Assembly: GCA_003153155.1 (NCBI GenBank) | Contig: PLWV01000022.1 | Coordinates: 1-64,000 of the forward strand | Length of the DNA stretch: 64,000 nt | Source of the DNA: Gallionella sp. | GTDB taxonomy: Bacteria; Pseudomonadota; Gammaproteobacteria; Burkholderiales; Gallionellaceae | Reading direction: 5' to 3' | In this document: piece by piece, positions 12,070 to 19,068 of the stretch | Position numbering within the stretch: position 1 is the stretch's first letter | How the letters are laid out: every line of letters starts with the position of its first letter | Translations under genes and position numbers: made by a program | Notes under the pieces: generated by a model | The model's input: the letters and a program-made list of their open reading frames with translations, nothing else | What the model was told of the DNA's origin: nothing | Database searches by the model: none

Positions 12070-13785
12070 ATGTATCCAGATTACATGGCAGAATCGTTGC
12101 GCAAGGTTGAGCAGTCGCGTCCACGGCGTTTGGAGTTGGCCAGAAAGCCCGACCCTGTTTATCCGCCCATGAACGAGGACGAGCGTCGTGCAGTGCTGGA
12201 GGGTTTTCACCCCGACTTCGAACCCAGCGCCCGCCGCAATGTGTGTGTCGGCCCCAATAAGGGCGAGTCGCTGACCACCGAGGTGGCCGACCTGCTGGAA
12301 TCGCATTCCTGGCTACGCAGCGAACAGGTGGACTTGAGCAAGCCTGACGTCGAAACGGATATGCTGATCATCGGCGGCGGCGGTGCCGGTTGCAATGCCG
12401 CGCTGGTTGCGATGCGCGAGCATGGGATACGTTCGGTAATCGCCACCAAGCTGCGCATGGGCGACTCCAATTCGATGATGTCACAGGGCGGCATGCAGGC
12501 CGCCGTGTCGCGCACCGATTCGCCAACCCGCCATTATCTGGACGCCATCGGCGGCGGCCACTTCGAGAACAAGCCGGAACTGGTCAGGGCGCTCACCGAA
12601 GACGGTCCCGGCGTGGTCAAGTGGCTGGAAGATCTGGGCGTGGTGTGGGACAAGGAGCAGGATGGCTCGATGAAGGTCATGCATGGCGGCGGCACCTCGC
12701 GCAAGCGCATGCTGTCCTGCCGCGATTACACCGGTGCGATGATCATGCGCACACTGATGGACGAGGTGCGCAACCATCCTGACATGATCAGCGTCAAGGA
12801 ATTCATGCCCGCCGTCGAACTGATCATGGACGACGCGGGTCGTTGCGCCGGTGCAGTTCTTTACAATATGGACAGCGAGGAATTCATCACGGTCAAGGCA
12901 AAGTCTACCGTGATCGCCACCGGCGGTTATGGCCGCCTGCATATCCGTGGCTACGACACCACCAACCACTATGGCGCCACCGGCGACGGGCTGGTAATGG
13001 CCTACCGCGCCGGTGCCAAGCTGATGTACATGGATTCGGTGCAGTACCACCCGACGGGTGTTTCATTCCCCGAGCAGATCGCCGGCTTTCTGGTCACCGA
13101 GGCGATCCGTGGCGCGGGCGGCCAGCCACTGAACAAGGACGGCGAGCTGTTCGTCTTCCCGCGTGAACCGCGCGACATCGAGGCCTCGGCCATCATCCGC
13201 GAATGCGTGCAAAACGGCGGCGGTGTGCCGACTCCCTCGGGACGCCTCGGCGTGTGGCTGGATTCGCCACTGATCGACATGCTGCACGGCGAAGGTTATA
13301 CCGAGAAACACTTTCCGGCCATGTATCGCCAGTTTATCCGCTATGGCATCGACATCGCCAAGCTGCCGATGCTGATTTATCCGTCGCTGCATTACCAGAA
13401 CGGCGGCATCGAGATCAACGAACGCTGCGAGACCGATCTCCCCGGCCTGTATGTGGCGGGTGAAGCTTCCGGCGGGCTGCATGGACGCAACCGTTTGATG
13501 GGCAACTCGGTGCTCGACTACAACGTGTTCGGGCGCCGCGCCGGAAAGTATGCCAGCGAATACGCCAAGAGCGTCAAGCTCGGCAAGCTCAGCGTAGCGC
13601 ATCTCGATGCTTATGAAAAACAATTGGCGGATGCCAACGTGCAAACCGAGCTGGTCACGCCTATCCTGCTGCCGTCGTATGCGCCCAAGGATGTCAAGAA
13701 ACGTCAACTGGTGCGCGGCGGCAATTCGCTGCCCGGTGCGTCAGTGTTGCAAAACCGCCTGCATGACGAAAGAGCCGACGCCTGA
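12070..13785 (+). CDS. Fumarate reductase/succinate dehydrogenase-like flavoprotein (copy 1)
   Basis: A 571-residue FrdA/SdhA/NadB-family flavoprotein. The FAD dinucleotide motif IIGGGGAGCNAAL is near residue 100. Family active-site positions are kept: His in QYHPTG, Arg in TEAIRGAGG, Arg in PRDIEASA, His in LHYQNGG and Arg in HGRNRLMGN, so fumarate/succinate chemistry is plausible. At the place where membrane FrdA/SdhA carry the His that binds FAD covalently, this protein reads GDSNSMMSQGG, so FAD should be noncovalent as in soluble fumarate reductases and NadB. The first ~90 residues are an extra N-terminal region. TGATG couples it to the next gene. L-aspartate oxidase is an alternative, but the Fe-S partner argues against it. 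Confidence 0.85.
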   Translation: MYPDYMAESLRKVEQSRPRRLELARKPDPVYPPMNEDERRAVLEGFHPDFEPSARRNVCVGPNKGESLTTEVADLLESHSWLRSEQVDLSKPDVETDMLIIGGGGAGCNAALVAMREHGIRSVIATKLRMGDSNSMMSQGGMQAAVSRTDSPTRHYLDAIGGGHFENKPELVRALTEDGPGVVKWLEDLGVVWDKEQDGSMKVMHGGGTSRKRMLSCRDYTGAMIMRTLMDEVRNHPDMISVKEFMPAVELIMDDAGRCAGAVLYNMDSEEFITVKAKSTVIATGGYGRLHIRGYDTTNHYGATGDGLVMAYRAGAKLMYMDSVQYHPTGVSFPEQIAGFLVTEAIRGAGGQPLNKDGELFVFPREPRDIEASAIIRECVQNGGGVPTPSGRLGVWLDSPLIDMLHGEGYTEKHFPAMYRQFIRYGIDIAKLPMLIYPSLHYQNGGIEINERCETDLPGLYVAGEASGGLHGRNRLMGNSVLDYNVFGRRAGKYASEYAKSVKLGKLSVAHLDAYEKQLADANVQTELVTPILLPSYAPKDVKKRQLVRGGNSLPGASVLQNRLHDERADA

Positions 13786-14318
13786 TGAGTCACGTTGACG
13801 ACAAAGTGATCGAGCTGGCGCGCGCCGCGCTCAGCTTCGAGTATGGCGGCGAACATTTCTTCCGCCATGCTGCCGGGATGACGCGCAATGCCAGCGGCAA
13901 AGCCATGTTCCTGCGCCTTGCGGAAGAAGAGACCGACCGCATGGAGGACATGCACCTGTTGTTCAGTGCCATCATCGGCGAAGAGATGTGGCAGCGTCTG
14001 TCTGCGGAAGAAGCGGAGAATGCCCATCCGTCCCAGGTTGTTGCCGATATGGAGGCCGAAGTCGCCAAGCGCGGACACAGCGTAGTGGCCGACGACACTC
14101 AGGCCTTGCGTCTGGCCATGGAACTGGAGCGGCGCTTCATCCAGTTATTCAGAGAGATCGCTTCTCACACCAACGACCCTGATGTCATCAAGCTGGCGGG
14201 AAAAATAATCGACGGCGAATGTTTCCAGTATGACAACCTGCAGGCGCAACTGGACAGCGTACTCAACACCGGCATGTGGCTGGATATGCCCGAGTTCCGC
14301 ATGGACGGAAAGTTCTGA
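13785..14318 (+). CDS. Ferritin-like (rubrerythrin-related) protein in redox operon
   Basis: A 177-residue all-helical protein with the ferritin-like/rubrerythrin pattern: helix FEYGGEHFFRHAAG, helix FLRLAEEETDRMEDMH, then AMELERRFIQLFREIA and IIDGECFQYDNL. Rubrerythrins normally have EExxH in helices 2 and 4. Here the His positions appear as Arg (EEETDR) and Gln/Tyr (GECFQY), so the di-iron site may be altered. Its ATG overlaps the flavoprotein stop by one base, so it is tightly coupled to fumarate-reductase expression. Possible roles are peroxide or oxygen protection of Fe-S enzymes, or a structural subunit. Confidence 0.7.
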   Translation: MSHVDDKVIELARAALSFEYGGEHFFRHAAGMTRNASGKAMFLRLAEEETDRMEDMHLLFSAIIGEEMWQRLSAEEAENAHPSQVVADMEAEVAKRGHSVVADDTQALRLAMELERRFIQLFREIASHTNDPDVIKLAGKIIDGECFQYDNLQAQLDSVLNTGMWLDMPEFRMDGKF

Positions 14319-14350
14319 GATGAACTCCCATATTTTTTCAAGCCGTCCTT

Positions 14351-14463
14351 CCCGCGCAGGCGGGAATCCAGCAATAACTAACATCCCGCGAAGCGGACAA
14401 AGCTGTGATGTTGTCCCGCTAGGCGGGGGATTTTTTAATTATCTGGATTCCCGCCTGCGCGGG
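14351..14463. repeat. Long perfect inverted repeat inside the redox operon
   Basis: 21-bp arms at 14351-14371 and 14443-14463 are exact reverse complements (GC-rich, beginning CCCGCGCAGGCGGGAATCC), separated by 71 bp that hold further CCCGC/GCGGG pairing and a T-run at 14431-14436. This is the common dispersed repeat type of proteobacterial intergenic regions. It splits the operon between the ferritin-like gene and hdrC and could process or attenuate the transcript. Confidence 0.85.
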
Positions 14464-14497
14464 AATGACGAAGCTTTGTGCTAATCGACTATTTGCC

Positions 14498-14917
14498 ATG
14501 AATAATACGACTCTGCGTCTCTCTTCCAGCATCGGCAGTGCCTTCGTAGCCAAGGTCGAAAAAGTCAGCGGCCAGAAGCTGCTGGCCTGCTACCAGTGCG
14601 GCAAATGTTCTGCCGGTTGCCCGATGGCGGCACACATGGACATCCTGCCCAACCAGATCGTGCGCATGGCGCAACTGGGCATGCAGAAACAGTTGCTGGC
14701 TTCGAAGACCATCTGGACTTGTGTGTCCTGCCTGACCTGCAACTCGCGTTGCCCGAAAGATATACGCATCGCCGAGATCATCGAATCGCTGCGCCAAACT
14801 GCGCTGCACAACGGCCAGCGCGATGACCGCCTGAATATCATGGAGCTGTCTCCGGCAGCGCGCGGAGATTTGCCGCCGATCGCCATGATCAGCGCCATGC
14901 GTAAACTGACCTCCTGA
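14498..14917 (+). CDS. hdrC: Heterodisulfide reductase subunit C-like protein
   Basis: A 139-residue HdrC with two [4Fe-4S] motifs, CYQCGKCSAGCPM and CVSCLTCNSRCPKD, which passes electrons between HdrA and HdrB. I chose ATG 14498 (MNNTTLRLSSS), since earlier in-frame codons lie in the inverted repeat; no strong Shine-Dalgarno is seen. hdrB follows after 19 bp. Methanogen HdrC reduces CoM-S-S-CoB together with HdrB; the bacterial partner substrate is unknown. Confidence 0.9.
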   Translation: MNNTTLRLSSSIGSAFVAKVEKVSGQKLLACYQCGKCSAGCPMAAHMDILPNQIVRMAQLGMQKQLLASKTIWTCVSCLTCNSRCPKDIRIAEIIESLRQTALHNGQRDDRLNIMELSPAARGDLPPIAMISAMRKLTS

Positions 14918-14936
14918 CGGGAAGAGAAACAGAACG

Positions 14937-15815
14937 ATGAAGCTTATTTACTATCCCGGCTGCACGCTGAAAAACAGCGCGAGAAATTTCGATACCTCCA
15001 CGGTTTCGTCCATGGCGCAACTGGACGTGGAGGTCGAGGAGCTGGAACGCTGGAACTGTTGCGGTACGGTGCATGCCCTGGGTTCCGACAATGTGATGAA
15101 CCGCGTCGCACCGGTGACCAATCTGATCCGCGTCAAGGAAGCTCAAGCCAACGAGTTCATGACTTCCTGCGCCATGTGCTACAACACGCTCAAGCGCGCC
15201 AACAACGACGTGAAGAAGCATGCGGACAAGCTGAACACCATCAACGAATTTCTCAATCTCGAGCAAACCAAATATCAGGGCGATGTGGATGTGCTGCACC
15301 TGCTCGAATATTTGCGCGACCGCGTCGGCTTCGACAAGCTGGCCGCCAAGGTGAAGAAGCCGCTCAAGGGATTGCGCGTGGCCTGTTATTACGGTTGCCT
15401 GCTGGTGCGCCCCAAGGAAGTCGCTTTCGACGATGTCGAGAACCCGATGATCATGGAAAGCCTGATCACCGCCCTCGGCGCCACGCCGGTGAATTTTGCT
15501 CTGAAGACTGAGTGCTGCGGTGCTTACCATGCCGTCGGCTCCCCCGAAATTATCGCCGACCGCACCGACAAGATCATGGGTTCGGCGAACGAGGAGCAGG
15601 TTGACCTGGTGGTGGTGAGTTGCCCTTTGTGCGCCTATAACCTGGACTTCAAGCAGGATGACGCGAAGCGGCTGAATCCGGATTTTCAGCATATGCCGGT
15701 GCTGTATTTCACCCAGTTGATGGCGTTGGCGCTCGAATGCGGCAAGGAAGCCCTGGGTTTTGACCTGCATCATATTGATCCGTTGCCGACGCTGGCAGCG
15801 CGCGGACTGGCTTAA
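14937..15815 (+). CDS. hdrB: Heterodisulfide reductase subunit B-like protein
   Basis: A 292-residue protein with two complete CCG domains. The first runs from YYPGCT through NCCG to SCAMCYN; the second runs from CYYGCLL through ECCGAYHAVGS to SCPLCAYN. These bind the two noncubane [4Fe-4S] clusters that cleave disulfides in methanogen HdrB. All the cysteines appear present, so this is a catalytically competent-looking HdrB rather than a degenerate relative. It is cytosolic with no signal. It is placed between hdrC and the Kor genes in the same operon. Confidence 0.92.
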   Translation: MKLIYYPGCTLKNSARNFDTSTVSSMAQLDVEVEELERWNCCGTVHALGSDNVMNRVAPVTNLIRVKEAQANEFMTSCAMCYNTLKRANNDVKKHADKLNTINEFLNLEQTKYQGDVDVLHLLEYLRDRVGFDKLAAKVKKPLKGLRVACYYGCLLVRPKEVAFDDVENPMIMESLITALGATPVNFALKTECCGAYHAVGSPEIIADRTDKIMGSANEEQVDLVVVSCPLCAYNLDFKQDDAKRLNPDFQHMPVLYFTQLMALALECGKEALGFDLHHIDPLPTLAARGLA

Positions 15816-15825
15816 GGAAGCACGT

Positions 15826-16092
15826 ATGGCTACCTACTTTAACGATCTCAAACCGCTGCACGGCAGGGTTTATGTCAACGACACCTGGTGCAAAGGCTGC
15901 GGCTTCTGCGTGCAGTTTTGTCCGACCAACGTGCTGGACACTTCACCGGAATTCAACGCCAAGGGCTATCACCCGCCCTATGCCAAGAATCCGGAGAAAT
16001 GCCGTGATTGCAACTATTGCCAGTTGATCTGTCCCGAGTTCGCCATTTTCGTGGAACGGGACGATGGAGCCGAGAAGAAAGGGAAAGAATGA
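15826..16092 (+). CDS. korD: 2-oxoacid:ferredoxin oxidoreductase, ferredoxin-like delta subunit
   Basis: An 88-residue 2x[4Fe-4S] ferredoxin with CKGCGFCVQFCPTNV and CRDCNYCQLICPEFA. It corresponds to the KorD/delta subunit of four-subunit 2-oxoacid oxidoreductases. ATG 15826 has an AAGGAAG Shine-Dalgarno. Its stop overlaps the korA start (ATGA). It carries electrons to or from the beta-subunit cluster. Confidence 0.9.
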   Translation: MATYFNDLKPLHGRVYVNDTWCKGCGFCVQFCPTNVLDTSPEFNAKGYHPPYAKNPEKCRDCNYCQLICPEFAIFVERDDGAEKKGKE

Positions 16093-17270
16093 GGAAGTAT
16101 AAAACTAAAACAGTGGCCGCCGACCCCAGGGGAGTTGATTCCGGCCCTCATTTTATGGATGGCGATCACGCTATTGCGGAGGGCGCACTGGCGGCGGGAT
16201 GCCGCTTCTTTGCCGGTTATCCCATCACCCCCTCGACCGAAACGTTCGAGCGTTTTGCCGAGCGGGCGCCAGAGGTCGGTGCGATGTTCATCCAGATGGA
16301 AGACGAACTTTCTGCCATTGCCGCCAATATCGGCGCGGTCTGGGGCGGACAGAAGGTCATGACCGTGACCTGCGGCCCCGGCTTCTCGCTGATGGTGGAA
16401 AACATCGGTCTGGCCGCCATGACCGAGACGCCGATGGTGATTACCAACGTGCAGCGCGCCGGCCCCTCGACCGGCGCACCCACCCTGACCGCGCAGCAAG
16501 ACATGATGCAGGCGAAATGGGGTCCGCATGGCGATAACGCCATGATCGCACTGTCGCCGGACAGTCCGCAGGAGTGCTTCGATCTGACTATCGAGGCCTT
16601 CAACCTGTCCGAATACTACCGCGTGCCGGTCATCATCCTGGCCGACGAAACGGTCGGCCACATGCACGAGAAGGTGGTGATTCCGCCCGCCGACCAGATA
16701 CAGGTGGTGCCGCGCAACAACTACAGCGGCCCCAAGGAAGATTTCCGCCCGTACAAATTCGACGGCAAGGGCGGTCACCCGATGACGCGCGCGGGCGATG
16801 GTTACCACTTTCACATCACCGGCCTCACGCATAACGAACGCGGCTATCCGGTGGTGACGGCGGAACAGAACAAGATCGTGGTCACGCACCTGATGGAAAA
16901 AATAAACGGCAATGCCGACGACATCGTCCGTCTCGAGGAGAATGATATCGACGGCGCCGATGTGGTGGTGGTGTCCTACGGCATCACTTCGCGCATTGCG
17001 GTCAAAGCTATCCAGGACGCACGCAAGGAAGGCATCAAGGTCGGTTCGCTGCGCATGATCACGATCTGGCCGTTCTGCGAGAATCGTATCCGCGAACTGG
17101 CTCCCAAGATCAAATGCTTCGTCGTGCCCGAAATCAATTACGGGCAGATGGTGCTCGAAGTCGAACGTTGCGCCGGCGGCAAGTGCAAAGTGATCAGCGT
17201 CAATCACTGCGGCGGCGCGGTGCATGACCCCGAGGTAATTCTGGATGCGATCAGAAAGGGAAGCAAATGA
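16089..17270 (+). CDS. korA: 2-oxoglutarate:ferredoxin oxidoreductase subunit alpha
   Basis: A 393-residue alpha subunit of the KorA group. It has the YPITPSTETFERFA substrate-region motif, QMEDELSAIAANIGA, CGPGFSLMVENIGLA and RAGPSTGAPT. Together with beta, gamma and delta it interconverts succinyl-CoA + CO2 and 2-oxoglutarate, or a related 2-oxoacid, using ferredoxin. Adjacent Frd and Hdr genes favour the reductive direction, but sequence does not prove substrate or direction. The overlaps on both sides are 4 bp. Confidence 0.92.
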   Translation: MRKYKTKTVAADPRGVDSGPHFMDGDHAIAEGALAAGCRFFAGYPITPSTETFERFAERAPEVGAMFIQMEDELSAIAANIGAVWGGQKVMTVTCGPGFSLMVENIGLAAMTETPMVITNVQRAGPSTGAPTLTAQQDMMQAKWGPHGDNAMIALSPDSPQECFDLTIEAFNLSEYYRVPVIILADETVGHMHEKVVIPPADQIQVVPRNNYSGPKEDFRPYKFDGKGGHPMTRAGDGYHFHITGLTHNERGYPVVTAEQNKIVVTHLMEKINGNADDIVRLEENDIDGADVVVVSYGITSRIAVKAIQDARKEGIKVGSLRMITIWPFCENRIRELAPKIKCFVVPEINYGQMVLEVERCAGGKCKVISVNHCGGAVHDPEVILDAIRKGSK

Positions 17271-18493
17271 GCATGGATACCGCTAAATTCAAGAATGCCA
17301 GCCCGATGGCGGGCACGCTGCGCATGGACAGGATGGCGCATATCTGGTGTCCCGGCTGCGGTATCGGTTCCGAGGTAAATGCCTTTGCCGAGGCCGTCAA
17401 GCGCAGCGGCATCGACCCCGACAAGCTGGCCGTCGTTTCCGGCATCGGTTGCACCGGGCGCGTGGCGGGCTATGTTGATTTCGACTCGATCCACACCACG
17501 CACGGACGCGCCATCCCCGTGGCTACCGGACTCAAACTGGCCAATCCGAACATGAAGGTCGTGGTGTTCAGCGGCGAAGGCGATATCACGGGCATCGGCG
17601 GTAACCACTTCATTCATGCCGCGCGGCGCAACATGGACATCGTGGTCATCTGCAACAACAATTTCACCTATGGTATGACCGGCGGGCAGGTGACGCCGAC
17701 GACTCCGCATCTAGCGGTCTCCTCGACCACGCCATTCGGCAACCACGAATACCCGTTCAACCTGCCGTTTCTGGCAGATGCGGCAGGAGCCACTTACATT
17801 GCGCGCTGGACATCGATGCATTCGCGCAACTTGATCCAGTCGATAGAAGAAGCGCTGTCGCGCAAGGGATTCTCCTTCATCGAGATCGTCTCGCCCTGCA
17901 CCACACTCTACCTGCGCCGCAACCGTCTCGGCGATGGCGTGGATGCGCTGCAGTTTTACCAGGAAAACGCCGTCCTCAAACATGGCGCCGATACGCGCGA
18001 AGTGGATATCGATTTTCAGGGCAAGATCATCATCGGCAAGTTTGTGGACAAGAACAAGCCGACCTATAGCGAGGCACTCGATGAACGCTGCGTAAAGGTG
18101 GTGGGAGACGACTACGAGCTTTACGGCAAGACCGTTCCGGAGCGCGAAGCCGAGGAAAAAGCCGAGAAGGAGCGCGTTGCCGCGCGCCGTGCGGCAGTAC
18201 AGGCTGAAGAGGAAAAGGCAAAGAGGGTGGTGACGAAAGTCTCGGCCAAAATTCCGGTCAAGTCCTCGGCGAAAAAAGCTCCAGCCAAGGTTGCGAAAGT
18301 GACTAAAGCGTCTGCCAAGACGGCGAAGAAAGCCGCTGCCAAAGCCCCGGCCAAAACCGTGAAGAAGGCTGTTGCTAAAGCGCCAGCCAAAGCGGTGGCA
18401 AAGAAGGCTGCGTCAGCGAAGAAGACCGCCGCAAAAAAAATTGTGACAAAAAAAGCTGCGGCCAAAGCCCCGGCCAAGAAAACCCGTAAGTAG
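17267..18493 (+). CDS. korB: 2-oxoglutarate:ferredoxin oxidoreductase subunit beta with histone H1-like C-terminal tail
   Basis: A 408-residue protein. Residues 1 to about 300 are a thiamine diphosphate-binding OFOR beta subunit: WCPGCGIGSE, SGIGCTGR, the TPP/Mg motif SGEGDITGIGGNHF (GEGD where many relatives have GDGD), NNNFTYGMTGGQ, and a late cluster Cys in SPCTT. From about residue 320 to the end the sequence is almost only Lys, Ala, Pro, Val, Thr and Ser (AKKAPAKVAKV, KKAAAKAPAKTVKKA and similar), like histone H1 or AlgP tails. The second Kor beta in this window has no such tail. The reading frame is continuous and ends just before korC, so a sequencing artefact is unlikely. Confidence 0.9.
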   Translation: MSMDTAKFKNASPMAGTLRMDRMAHIWCPGCGIGSEVNAFAEAVKRSGIDPDKLAVVSGIGCTGRVAGYVDFDSIHTTHGRAIPVATGLKLANPNMKVVVFSGEGDITGIGGNHFIHAARRNMDIVVICNNNFTYGMTGGQVTPTTPHLAVSSTTPFGNHEYPFNLPFLADAAGATYIARWTSMHSRNLIQSIEEALSRKGFSFIEIVSPCTTLYLRRNRLGDGVDALQFYQENAVLKHGADTREVDIDFQGKIIIGKFVDKNKPTYSEALDERCVKVVGDDYELYGKTVPEREAEEKAEKERVAARRAAVQAEEEKAKRVVTKVSAKIPVKSSAKKAPAKVAKVTKASAKTAKKAAAKAPAKTVKKAVAKAPAKAVAKKAASAKKTAAKKIVTKKAAAKAPAKKTRK

Positions 18494-18504
18494 GAAGCGA
18501 GCTT

Positions 18505-19068
18505 ATGAGCACTCAGGAAATCAGGTTTTCGGGATTCGGCGGACAGGGCATCATTCGTTGCGCGCTGATCACAGGCAAGGCGCTGTCCCTGTACGACGAC
18601 AAGTTCGCCACCATGACCCAGAGTTTCGGCCCGGAGGCGCGCGGCAGTGCCTGTGCGGCGCAACTCGTGGTATCCGACAGCCGTATCCTCTATCCGTACA
18701 TCACCCAGCCCGGCGTCCTCATGTCGCTGTCACAGGAAGCATATGATTTGTACTACCCGGAGTTGCCCAAGGGCGGCGCGCTGATCGTCGAGGAGGATCT
18801 GGTGAAATTGAAATCAGACCATGCCGATCTCAAGTTGTGGCGCGTACCGGCCACCCGCTTCGCCGAGGAACTGGGCAACCGGTTATTCACCAATCTTGTG
18901 GCGCTGGGTTTTCTCACAGCCGTGACCAAAGTGGTGACCGCCGATGCGATGAAGAAAGCGCTGCCGGGACTCGTCCCCGACCGTTTCCTGAAAATCAACC
19001 TCAAGGCCTTCGAGAGAGGCTATGAATATGGCGTCGAAGCCATAAGCAAGGCCGGAGCGACAGCATGA
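18505..19068 (+). CDS. korC: 2-oxoglutarate:ferredoxin oxidoreductase subunit gamma
   Basis: A 187-residue gamma subunit with the family opening EIRFSGFGGQGII and the QSFGPEARGSACAAQLVVSD segment. It completes the Kor set D-A-B-C. It overlaps hdrA by 4 bp, so Kor and HdrA are translationally coupled, which supports a functional link. Confidence 0.92.
   Translation: MSTQEIRFSGFGGQGIIRCALITGKALSLYDDKFATMTQSFGPEARGSACAAQLVVSDSRILYPYITQPGVLMSLSQEAYDLYYPELPKGGALIVEEDLVKLKSDHADLKLWRVPATRFAEELGNRLFTNLVALGFLTAVTKVVTADAMKKALPGLVPDRFLKINLKAFERGYEYGVEAISKAGATA

Noticed and set aside
12070-13785. L-aspartate oxidase (nadB) identity for the Frd-like flavoproteins
   Set aside because: Noncovalent FAD would fit NadB, but coupling to TfrB-like Fe-S subunits and Kor/Hdr operon context, away from nadA, favour fumarate reductase.
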